From the NCBI RefSeq assembly GCF_002993025.1, contig NZ_NXGI01000010.1, positions 1-64,000 on the forward strand: DNA of 64,000 nt, in the 5' to 3' direction. Position numbers and translations under genes: made by a program. How positions within the stretch are numbered: position 1 is the first letter of the stretch; each line of letters begins with the position of its first letter. Of this stretch, positions 25,437 through 33,644 are shown in pieces. The notes below the pieces were generated by a model. The model did no database searches. It saw only the letters and a list, made by a program, of their open reading frames with translations, and was not told where the DNA came from. This DNA comes from Arcobacter cryaerophilus gv. crypticus. GTDB lineage: Bacteria; Campylobacterota; Campylobacteria; Campylobacterales; Arcobacteraceae.

Positions 25437-26411
25437 ATGAGAAATAGTATTATAGAGTTAATTAAACAATCGGCATTTGATAAAGTTGCATTTGAAACAT
25501 TGGATAGCATTTTTAAGCTATATGAACAGCTTCAATACTCTTCAAATTTAAACCAACTTGCAAATGATATTTTTTTATGGCTAGAAGAAGAATTTGCTAT
25601 AAAAAATATGGTATTTTCATTATTTGATATAAACAAAAATAATAAAACTGATATTTTAGCAAAAGGCGATAAATTTTATTTAGATGATGATTTATCACAG
25701 TTTTTTATAATAAACACACATACAAATTTGAATGCAACTATATCTTTTTGTGCATCATCAGAAGAACACTCTTTATTTTTAGAAAATAAATACAACTCAA
25801 TTGAAGCAACATTTTTTATTATTTCAACAATTGTTCAAAATGCTATTTTAAAGAAAAATTTTATTGATTCTGCTTCTCTTGATTCTGTTACAAATGTATT
25901 TTCAAGCCATTATTTTATTGAAAATCTATCTTCATATCTTAAGTTGTCAAACAACAAACAAAATGAGATTTTTTTACTTATGATAGGAATAGATAGATTT
26001 AAAGCTGTAGTTGATGAGTTTAATTATGAAATTGCTGATAAGGTTTTAATAGAATTAGCAAAGGTTATACACTCAAATATAAATGAGTTTGATATTGTAG
26101 GAAGACTTGAGACAGATACTTTTTTAGTGTCTATTTTAAGTAATGATGATGAAAATCAAGCTTGTGAAGTTGCAAAAAAGATTATTAGTGATTTCTCGAA
26201 AGCTAGAGTAATTGTAAATGAAGAAACTAGACAAATTCTACAAAAAACAGTTAGTATTGGTTTTGAAAAATTTGCATTAAACTCAAATATGTCACTTGAT
26301 GATGCTATAAAAAATGCTGATATTGCACTAGTTGAAGCAAAAAATAAAGGAAGAGGAGAGTTTTTGAAATTTTCAAAAATAAATAGTATTGATAATTTTA
26401 AACTCTTTTAG
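25437..26411 (+). CDS. Degenerate GGDEF-domain protein (second of a tandem pair)
   Basis: A 324-residue protein. The ATG at 25437 has an AGGTAAG ribosome binding site; a TTG immediately before it is possible. N-terminal about 140 residues are GAF-like in length and secondary pattern, followed by a GGDEF fold with DSVTNVFSSHYFIENL, RFKAVVDEFNYEIADKVL and ALVEAKNKGRG. The signature loop is R-L-E-T-D-T-F, so both glycines and the general-base pair are lost. It shares the unusual DEFNYEI stretch with its upstream neighbour, indicating a local duplication followed by divergence. It ends convergently 14 bases from cmoB. Confidence 0.85.
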   Translation: MRNSIIELIKQSAFDKVAFETLDSIFKLYEQLQYSSNLNQLANDIFLWLEEEFAIKNMVFSLFDINKNNKTDILAKGDKFYLDDDLSQFFIINTHTNLNATISFCASSEEHSLFLENKYNSIEATFFIISTIVQNAILKKNFIDSASLDSVTNVFSSHYFIENLSSYLKLSNNKQNEIFLLMIGIDRFKAVVDEFNYEIADKVLIELAKVIHSNINEFDIVGRLETDTFLVSILSNDDENQACEVAKKIISDFSKARVIVNEETRQILQKTVSIGFEKFALNSNMSLDDAIKNADIALVEAKNKGRGEFLKFSKINSIDNFKLF

Positions 26412-26425
26412 TTCTATTTTTGATT

Positions 26426-27340
26426 TTATAAAACTTTTCTAGCTTTTACATAAACTCTTTTTGGAGCTGGATAACCTTCAACCGTTTTACTACTATCATT
26501 TGGATCTAAAAAATCTTCTAAACTCTCATCAAAACTCCAAGGAGTAGCTCTTTGTTCATCTTTTGTTGTAACAACTGTTGCTAATACTTCAATATTTTCA
26601 AATCCAGCTCTTATTAACCAATTTTTAAGTGCAGGAATTGTTGGAATAAAGTATATATTTGGGATTTTTGAGTATCTTTGATTTGGAGTTAAACATATCT
26701 CATCATCTCCATCTATCATAAAAGTATCAATTATAATCTCACCTTTACTATTTAATCCTTTGTTTAATGCTTTTAAAGTTCCAACAGGATCAGCTCTATG
26801 ATATAAAACTCCTAGCATAAATATAAAATCAAATTTATGATTATAAACTTCTAAATGCTCAACTCCAAGCATCTCATAAATAATATCTGATTTTACAAAG
26901 TGGTTTATAAACTCAAATTGATGAAGCGTCAAAGGTGATGGATCAAATCCTATAAGTTTTTTTGGCTTATCTTCTAACATTCTAAACATATAGTAGCCGT
27001 TGTTGCAACCAATATCTGCAACAATTTTATCTTTTAGATTAAAATGTGGTCTTATTAGATTATATTTTAAATTACTTTGCCACTCACTATCAATTTCAAG
27101 GTCAAAAATTTTAAAAGGTCCTTTTCTCCAAGGAATTAGTTTTTTTGCTGTTTCTAAAATAACTTCATACTCTTTTGAGCTTAAATCATCTTTTTTTCCA
27201 ATACTAAACCAATCACCATAATCAATAGCTAAATTACTCTTTTCAATCTTACAAGCCTCTTGCAGTTGATTAAACCAAGGCTCTACATTTTTCCAAGTTC
27301 TGCACTCATTTTTTTTAGTTTTTAGTTTTTCAATATTCAT
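26426..27340 (-). CDS. cmoB: tRNA U34 carboxymethyltransferase CmoB
   Basis: A 304-residue SAM-type methyltransferase-fold protein. It uses carboxy-SAM (made by CmoA) to turn 5-hydroxyuridine at tRNA position 34 into 5-oxyacetyluridine. The family pattern is strong: WRKGPFKIFDLEIDSEWQS, motif I VADIGCNNGYYMFRM, FDPSPLTLHQFE, MLGVLYHRADPVGTL, and the C-terminal TTKDEQRATPW and EGYPAPKRVYVKA. The length is standard (E. coli 323). Single gene, convergent with the GGDEF pair. Confidence 0.94.
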   Translation of the reverse strand: MNIEKLKTKKNECRTWKNVEPWFNQLQEACKIEKSNLAIDYGDWFSIGKKDDLSSKEYEVILETAKKLIPWRKGPFKIFDLEIDSEWQSNLKYNLIRPHFNLKDKIVADIGCNNGYYMFRMLEDKPKKLIGFDPSPLTLHQFEFINHFVKSDIIYEMLGVEHLEVYNHKFDFIFMLGVLYHRADPVGTLKALNKGLNSKGEIIIDTFMIDGDDEICLTPNQRYSKIPNIYFIPTIPALKNWLIRAGFENIEVLATVVTTKDEQRATPWSFDESLEDFLDPNDSSKTVEGYPAPKRVYVKARKVL

Positions 27341-27382
27341 AGGTGAAATTATAGATATTTAAACTTAAACTTTAAGTCATAT

Positions 27383-29152
27383 TTAAAAAACTTCAACTCT
27401 ATCTCTTCCATTATTTTTGGCTTCATATAAAGCTTTGTCTGCATTTGAGATTATGTCATCATATTTTAAATCGTTTAAGCTACATGTTGCAACACCCACA
27501 CTAATAGTTACACTATTTGGATAAGTACTAAATTTGTGAAGTTTAATAGCCTTATTTAGTTTTATTGCTAAATCTTTTGCACCATTTTTTAAAGTTTCTG
27601 GACAAACTACTAAAAACTCCTCTCCACCCCATCTTCCCAAAGTATCGACATTTCTTATATTTTGACTTAAAATATTTGAACACTCTTTTAAAACATCATC
27701 TCCAACTTGATGTCCAAAATTATCATTTATCTTTTTAAAGAAATCTATATCGATAATAATCACAGAAAAAATATTTCCATATCTCAAAGATAGGCTCATA
27801 TTCTCTTGCAAAACATTGTCTAGTTTGACTCTGTTGTAAATTCCTGTTAATTTATCTGTAATTGATAGCTTAAAAAGCTCTTCATTTTTAATATTTAACT
27901 CTTTTGTTCTTTGTTCTACTTTCTCTTCTAATGATTGTTGATATTCATAAATAGATTTTGACATATCCAAAAATGCATTTGACAAAATTGAAACTTCTAA
28001 AATAGAGCTATCAACTTTTGAAATAGAATCATACTTTCTATTTTTTATTTTTTTACTCTCTCGAACAAGCTTAAGAATAGGATATACAATAATTTTTGAA
28101 AAATATATTATCAAAGGTATCATAATAAGGCAAACAATAAACAAACTCAATATTAAATTTAAAGTTTGAAATAAGTAAGGAGCAACAGTCTTTTTGTAAT
28201 CTGCAAAAAGAATAATATAATCATTATTATCTGAATTATTAAGTTTTGCAATTTGTACAATATATTTTTTATCTTTTATATTTACAATACTCGCATTTTC
28301 AAATTTCTCTAAATCTTTATTTTTCTCAAAAAATGTAGCTAATAAATAATCATCTTTTGCAATAGAAGAAATAATAGTTCCATCTTTTTTAAATAAAAAC
28401 ATATCCATAGTCTCTTGATTTATACTATCTTTAAATATATTTTTGAAATCTTCAATCAAAAAATCAACAGATACAACATTTTTACTACCATTTAACTCTT
28501 TTGAAAAAGTAAGTCCATAAGAGTCAATATGTGAAAATTTATATGGAACTGTTTTTATAGCCCTATTCTCACTAGATATTGCCATCTCATACCATGGTCT
28601 TTTTGTAGGATTGTAGCTATTTTCTTCGACTCTTTTAGCAGTTTGATTTAAATCTTCATCATAAAGTGTTACCTCTTTTTTATTTATATTATTACCATCT
28701 ATTTTAATTAAAACCCATCTATCAAGCTCTCTTGCTTTATAAGCATCTTTTAATTTTTTATTAATATTTAAATTTATAAGTTCATAAAAACTTCCATCTT
28801 CATAACCTGTATAAACAGAATAAAAGTTTTTTTGGATATTTAAAACTTTGATATATGTTTCAAAATTTTTATCTTGGTCTATTTTATCTTCATGATTTAT
28901 TATACTTAACATCTCGACAATTCTAAAGTTTTGATTATCGCTATTTTTGATTAATTCATTTAAACTATGTGAAAGATTTTTAAATTTTTCACTTATATCT
29001 TTTTTGGATTGATTGTTGTCAATATATAGTAACTGAATACCAAAAATAATCAAAAGTAAAATCATAATAGATATGAAAAGCGAAAGTACAGTAGCTTTTA
29101 GAGTTTTTTCCTTGTTAAATACTTTTTCCATAAAATTAATTTTTTTTTGCAT
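27383..29152 (-). CDS. Membrane diguanylate cyclase with dCache sensor
   Basis: A 589-residue sensor enzyme. Membrane helix near 18-40, periplasmic dCache_1-like domain (about 45-320, with TKRPWYEMAI and HIDSYGLTFSKELNG), second helix near 325-350, HAMP-like and coiled-coil region with LEEKVEQRTKELNIKNEE, then GGDEF from about 425. The active loop is GGEEF (RWGGEEF), preceded by the inhibitory RxxD I-site (RNVD), so c-di-GMP synthesis with product feedback is expected. AGGGGG before ATG 29152 supports the start. The ligand of the Cache domain is unknown. It is the only GGDEF protein in the window with all catalytic residues. Confidence 0.92.
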   Translation of the reverse strand: MQKKINFMEKVFNKEKTLKATVLSLFISIMILLLIIFGIQLLYIDNNQSKKDISEKFKNLSHSLNELIKNSDNQNFRIVEMLSIINHEDKIDQDKNFETYIKVLNIQKNFYSVYTGYEDGSFYELINLNINKKLKDAYKARELDRWVLIKIDGNNINKKEVTLYDEDLNQTAKRVEENSYNPTKRPWYEMAISSENRAIKTVPYKFSHIDSYGLTFSKELNGSKNVVSVDFLIEDFKNIFKDSINQETMDMFLFKKDGTIISSIAKDDYLLATFFEKNKDLEKFENASIVNIKDKKYIVQIAKLNNSDNNDYIILFADYKKTVAPYLFQTLNLILSLFIVCLIMIPLIIYFSKIIVYPILKLVRESKKIKNRKYDSISKVDSSILEVSILSNAFLDMSKSIYEYQQSLEEKVEQRTKELNIKNEELFKLSITDKLTGIYNRVKLDNVLQENMSLSLRYGNIFSVIIIDIDFFKKINDNFGHQVGDDVLKECSNILSQNIRNVDTLGRWGGEEFLVVCPETLKNGAKDLAIKLNKAIKLHKFSTYPNSVTISVGVATCSLNDLKYDDIISNADKALYEAKNNGRDRVEVF

Positions 29153-29444
29153 AATACCCCCTAATTTTAAATATTTAACCCATAATCAATAGTTTCAAAA
29201 GCATAATTAAAACAACTATTTAAGGTAGTTATTTTAATATTAATGCAGCTAAGAATACTTTTGATTTTTTAAAGCTTTTAACATAAGCTTTTTTATAGAA
29301 CAACATCTTATCAAAAAATAACTTTTGAGAATATAAATCTTATTTTTCATTATAATTCTATTCTTAAAGAATATTATCAATTAACTAAATGTTAATTTTA
29401 TAATAATACAATTTGCCAAAAATGAATACAAAAAAAGGATATTT
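29153..29444. other. Divergent intergenic region between the cyclase gene and ccsBA
   Basis: No ORF. It holds a 7-bp hairpin AAAGCTT-TTAACAT-AAGCTTT (29271-29291) followed on the + strand by a T run, a TATAAT -10 element at 29351-29356, and a near-palindrome ATTCTTAAAGAAT right after the likely start point. A -10 for the minus-strand cyclase gene is not obvious. The hairpin plus T run would end a + strand transcript starting within or upstream of this gap, but I see no good promoter for one. Confidence 0.5.
29348..29363 (+). promoter_or_regulatory. Promoter for ccsBA
   Basis: CATTATAATTC carries the hexamer TATAAT at 29351-29356, giving a start near 29363 and an 80-base leader that begins with the near-palindrome ATTCTTAAAGAAT, a possible operator. 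Confidence 0.5.
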
Positions 29445-32201
29445 TTGAAGCTTTTAAACTTTCTCTTCTCTTTTAAAGCAACCTTGCTTTTGTTAGCTAT
29501 TTTGGCAATTGGTGCTGGAGTTGCTACTTTTATTGAAAATGATTTTGGAACATCATCAGCTAGAGTTTTAGTCTACAACAACACTTGGTATGAAATAGCT
29601 TTAGTTTTAACTACTATAAACCTATGTGGAATAATATATAAATTTAAAATGTGGAATAATCTTCCTAGATTTTTATTTCACTCCTCTTTTGTTGTGATAC
29701 TTTTAGGAGCAATTATTACTAGATATGTTGGGTATGAAGGAATTATGCAAATACCACAAGGTACTACAGAAAATCAGATGATTTCACTAGAACCATACTT
29801 ACAAGTTACAGTAAAAGAAGGTGAAAAAGTTGTTGCATATAAAGAGTGGCAAAAAGAGTTTACATCTTTGCTTCCAGAATTAAACAATTTTTCTTACAAA
29901 GTTGATTTTGACAACAATAATTTAATCATAGACTACAAAAGATTTCAGTTTGAAAAAAAAGAACAAGCAAAGATGGGATTACTTACTGTTGATGTAACTT
30001 TAAATGACAAAAAAGAGACTATTCGATTGCCAGGCTTAAGTGGTCAATTAGGAGTTCCTAGAGATCTTGTTTTTGATAAATACACAGTTACTTTGGAGTA
30101 TGGTTCTAAGTTTATTGCTCTTCCTTTTGCTATTAGATTAAATGAATTTCAATTAGAAAGATACCCAGGAAGTATGGCTCCATCATCTTATGCTAGTGAA
30201 GTTACAGTTATAAAAGATGATAAAACTTATGATTATAGAATATTTATGAATAGAACTTTAAATGAAGGAAATTTCCTATTTTTCCAAAGCTCATATTTCC
30301 CAGATGAGAGTGGAACGGTATTATCAGTAAATAATGACCCTGGAAAATGGCCTACATATTTTGGATATTTTTTACTAACTCTTGGACTATTTTTAAACTT
30401 TTTTGATAAAAAATCAAGATTTAGAAAACTAACAAAATTTGTTGCAAACAAAAACTTAGCTATGTTTGTTTTAACTTTAGCTCTTCTTTCAACTCAAAAT
30501 TTAAAAGCTAATGAAAACGATAATGTTGCATCACCTGAAGTAGTTGATGATATAACTATGAGAGTTGATTACTTAAATAAATTAAAAGATGAATCAAAAG
30601 TAACTGCAGATAAATTTGGACATCTAGTAGTTCAAAGTAGTGGTGGAAGAATGAAACCACTTGCAACTCTAAATAGAGAAATAGTTCAAAAACTAAGCGG
30701 AAAATCATCATTTATGGGAATGGATGCAAATCAGATTGTTTTAGGAATGATTACAAGACCTGATATTTGGAAAGATGTAAAAATAATAAAAATAAATACT
30801 CCAAAACTTAAAAAATTTCTAGGAGTAGCTGAAAGTGAAAAGTATATATCTTTTTCAGAAGCATTTGGGGAAAAGAATGATTATTTACTTGCAAAAGAGT
30901 CAGAAAAAGCTCTTCTTACAAAGCCAATTGAAAGAGGAACTTACGAAAAAGATATTATAAAAGTAGATGAAAAATTAAATATTATTTATAGTGTATTTAA
31001 TGGTGCATTATTAAATATCTTTCCAAAAGTTTATGATGAACAAAGTGCAGATGATAATTTCAAATGGTATTCTCCTCTTGAAGCAATGCAAGAATTTTCA
31101 GGACAAAATCAAGCTGCTATTGGATCTGTTGTAAGAGGATTATTTAACTCAACTATGGATTTTGACTGGAATAGTGCAAATAATTATATTGATATGATAG
31201 CTTTATATCAAGACAAAGTAGGAACAGATATAAAACCTACTGCTTCAAAAGTAAATGCTGAAATAGTTTTCAATAAACTAGATATTTTCTTTAATCTAAC
31301 TTTAGCTTATGTTCTTTTAGGTTTTGTAATGGTTGTTTTAGCTTTTGTTATTATTTTCAAACCAGAGTTTAAACCAGCAAAAACAACAAAAATTATACTT
31401 GCTATTTTATCTATACTTTTTGCTATACAAACTTTTGGTATGGGTTATAGATGGTATTTATCAGGACATGCTCCTTGGAGTGATATTTATGAAACTTTAA
31501 TTTATATATCTTGGTCTGCTATATTTGCTGGAGTTATATTTTTTAGAAACTCTTTATTAGCTTTAGGTGCAGCTACAATTATCGCTGGAATTTTTATGTT
31601 TACAGCTCACTTAACAGATGTTGATCCTCAAATTACAAGTTTAGTGCCTGTTTTAAAATCTTATTGGCTTACAATCCATGTATCTATTTTGACTGCTTCA
31701 TATGGATTTTTTGGACTTAGTGCAATATTGGGATTTTTAACTTTAATAATGTTTATTTTTAGAAAAAATAGACCACATTTAGATGATGTTGTTAAACATG
31801 TAAGTGCAATAAATGAGATTTCTCTAATTATTGGTTTAGCTTGTATTACTATTGGAAATTTCCTTGGTGGAGTTTGGGCAAATGAGTCTTGGGGTAGATA
31901 CTGGGGTTGGGATCCAAAAGAGACTTGGGCATATGTTTCAATAGTTGTTTATGCTTTAGTTCTGCATCTTAGATTTGTAAAATCTTTAAATACACCATAT
32001 GTTTTAGCAACTGCTTCATTACTTGCATTTAGCTCTATTATGATGACATATCTAGGAGTAAACTTCTACTTATCTGGAATGCACTCTTATGCGACAGGTG
32101 ATCCTGTACCTATTCCAATGTGGGCTTATTTAACTGTTGCAACTGCTTTTGCTGCAATTATTTTAGCTTATAAAAATAGAGATTTAAAAAATATAGAGTA
32201 G
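29445..32201 (+). CDS. ccsBA: Fused cytochrome c biogenesis protein CcsBA (ResBC)
   Basis: A 918-residue system II cytochrome c synthase starting at TTG with AAGGA upstream. The N-terminal half is ResB/CcsB-like (helices near 10-30, 47-66, 73-93 and 300-325; large periplasmic segment between). After a periplasmic stretch (about 360-610) the CcsA/CcsC part follows with multiple helices, the heme-handling WWD motif in WGRYWGWDPKETWAYV, and external histidines (GHAPWSDIYETL, HVSILTASYGFFG, GMHSYATGD). It exports heme and ligates it to CxxCH motifs in the periplasm. The fusion is the usual form in Campylobacterota. Its need for reduced cysteines links it to the thioredoxin-like genes later in the window. 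Confidence 0.95.
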   Translation: MKLLNFLFSFKATLLLLAILAIGAGVATFIENDFGTSSARVLVYNNTWYEIALVLTTINLCGIIYKFKMWNNLPRFLFHSSFVVILLGAIITRYVGYEGIMQIPQGTTENQMISLEPYLQVTVKEGEKVVAYKEWQKEFTSLLPELNNFSYKVDFDNNNLIIDYKRFQFEKKEQAKMGLLTVDVTLNDKKETIRLPGLSGQLGVPRDLVFDKYTVTLEYGSKFIALPFAIRLNEFQLERYPGSMAPSSYASEVTVIKDDKTYDYRIFMNRTLNEGNFLFFQSSYFPDESGTVLSVNNDPGKWPTYFGYFLLTLGLFLNFFDKKSRFRKLTKFVANKNLAMFVLTLALLSTQNLKANENDNVASPEVVDDITMRVDYLNKLKDESKVTADKFGHLVVQSSGGRMKPLATLNREIVQKLSGKSSFMGMDANQIVLGMITRPDIWKDVKIIKINTPKLKKFLGVAESEKYISFSEAFGEKNDYLLAKESEKALLTKPIERGTYEKDIIKVDEKLNIIYSVFNGALLNIFPKVYDEQSADDNFKWYSPLEAMQEFSGQNQAAIGSVVRGLFNSTMDFDWNSANNYIDMIALYQDKVGTDIKPTASKVNAEIVFNKLDIFFNLTLAYVLLGFVMVVLAFVIIFKPEFKPAKTTKIILAILSILFAIQTFGMGYRWYLSGHAPWSDIYETLIYISWSAIFAGVIFFRNSLLALGAATIIAGIFMFTAHLTDVDPQITSLVPVLKSYWLTIHVSILTASYGFFGLSAILGFLTLIMFIFRKNRPHLDDVVKHVSAINEISLIIGLACITIGNFLGGVWANESWGRYWGWDPKETWAYVSIVVYALVLHLRFVKSLNTPYVLATASLLAFSSIMMTYLGVNFYLSGMHSYATGDPVPIPMWAYLTVATAFAAIILAYKNRDLKNIE

Positions 32202-32203
32202 AT

Positions 32204-32227
32204 AAAAAGGGCTAAAAGCCCTTTTTT
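32204..32227 (+). terminator. Intrinsic terminator of ccsBA
   Basis: AAAAAGGGC and GCCCTTTTTT flank a 5-base TAAAA loop, directly after the stop codon; a classic terminator with a T run. Confidence 0.9.
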
Positions 32228-32311
32228 CATTTAAAATATAATTTTGTAAAAAAGCAAACATACTTTTTATTGAAATTGCTTTTTTTCAAGTTTTATAAAA
32301 GAGAGATAAGT

Positions 32312-33598
32312 ATGCCAACAGTTTTAGAAATATTTAAAGATATTACAAAAATTCAAAGATGCAGTGGAAATCATAAAGCATTTATAGAATATATGAAAGA
32401 AATATCTAAAAAACTAGACTATATTTGTTTAGTTGATGAAACAAATAATATTTTATGTAAAAAAGAGAACTCAAATGCAAATATAGTTTTTCAATCTCAC
32501 TATGATATTGTTTGTTTAAATGATTTTTGTATTCCTCAAATTATTGAAGATGATACAACTTTAAAAGCGATAGATTCAACTTTGGGCGCTGATAATGGAA
32601 TTGGTTGCTCATACATGATAGCCTTAATGTATGAAAATTTCGATGGTGAATTTTTGTTTACAAGCGATGAAGAGATTGGACTTATAGGTGCAAATGCTTT
32701 AAATCTTCCTATAAATTCTAAATATATGCTAAATCTTGATAGTGAAGAAGAAGGTAAAATTTGTATTGGTTGCGCAGGTGGAGTTGATATTATTGCAAAA
32801 AACAAAAATAAAAAAATAGTTCCAAATATTGAAAATTTAGATTTATATGAAATTTCTATATCAAATCTACAAGGTGGACATAGTGGTGTTGATATAGATA
32901 AAAATATTCCAAATGCTATAAAACTAATCGTAAAAGCTATAAAAGAGTGTGAAGGAAAACTATTGGATATAAATGGAGGTGAGAGAATAAACTCAATTCC
33001 TGCAAATGCAAAAGCTATAATTGCTTCAAAAAAAATTCCACAAAAAAATCATGAAAATATGAAAATAGAGAAAATCAACACAAAATCTGAACATTTAAAT
33101 ATTTATGATGATGAAATTATTAATTTTTTATACAAATTTGAAAATGGTGTAAGAGATTTTAATAAAGAGTTAAATGTAGTTCAAGACTCTATAAATTTAG
33201 CATTAATTAAGACAAATATAGATGAAATTGTTATTGAATTTAGTGCTAGGTCAATGAATAATGAAAACCTAAAAGAGTTAAAAGAGAAAACAAAAAAAGA
33301 GTTAATAAATAATAATTTTAGTGTAGAAACTTATGGAAAATATCCAGCTTGGAGTCCTGATATAAATGACTTCACATCAAAAGTTTTAAATATTTACAAA
33401 ACTTTTGATACAAATGCATCCCTAGAGGCTATTCATGCTGGATTAGAATGTGCTATTTTTAAAGATAAATTTCCAAATTTAAAAATAGCTTCAATTGGTC
33501 CAACTATAAAATTTCCTCACTCAAAAAAAGAGTTTGTATATAAAAAATCTATTGAAAATGTTTTTGAAGTAGTTAAAAAAATTGCAAATAGTATGTAG
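32312..33598 (+). CDS. pepD: PepD-type aminoacyl-histidine dipeptidase (M20 family)
   Basis: A 428-residue cytosolic metallopeptidase. I start at ATG 32312 (MPTVLEIFKDITKIQRCSG) after GAGAGATAAG; an in-frame upstream start adds 14 hydrophobic residues not seen in the family. Dizinc ligands appear as H-x-D in FQSHYDIVC, Asp in GADNGIG, Glu-Glu in TSDEEIGLIGA, Asp in LNLDSEEEGK and a late His in LEAIHAGLECA. The lid domain contains LQGGHSGVDIDKNIPNA, typical of PepD. It cleaves dipeptides such as carnosine-like Xaa-His and Cys-Gly. Slightly shorter than E. coli PepD (485). Flanked by terminators on both sides, so monocistronic. Confidence 0.9.
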   Translation: MPTVLEIFKDITKIQRCSGNHKAFIEYMKEISKKLDYICLVDETNNILCKKENSNANIVFQSHYDIVCLNDFCIPQIIEDDTTLKAIDSTLGADNGIGCSYMIALMYENFDGEFLFTSDEEIGLIGANALNLPINSKYMLNLDSEEEGKICIGCAGGVDIIAKNKNKKIVPNIENLDLYEISISNLQGGHSGVDIDKNIPNAIKLIVKAIKECEGKLLDINGGERINSIPANAKAIIASKKIPQKNHENMKIEKINTKSEHLNIYDDEIINFLYKFENGVRDFNKELNVVQDSINLALIKTNIDEIVIEFSARSMNNENLKELKEKTKKELINNNFSVETYGKYPAWSPDINDFTSKVLNIYKTFDTNASLEAIHAGLECAIFKDKFPNLKIASIGPTIKFPHSKKEFVYKKSIENVFEVVKKIANSM

Positions 33599-33603
33599 TC
33601 TTT

Positions 33604-33630
33604 AAAAGTTGAGAATTAATCTCAACTTTT
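33604..33630. terminator. Bidirectional terminator between pepD and the MCP gene
   Basis: AAAAGTTGAGA pairs perfectly with TCTCAACTTTT across a 5-base loop, with T-rich sequence on the + side and A-rich on the other; the two genes converge here. Confidence 0.85.
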
Positions 33631-33644
33631 ATTTTTTAAGAGTT

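Noticed and set aside
24525-26411. Two active diguanylate cyclases
   Set aside because: Both GGDEF loops have lost the glycines and catalytic acids, and no I-site is present.
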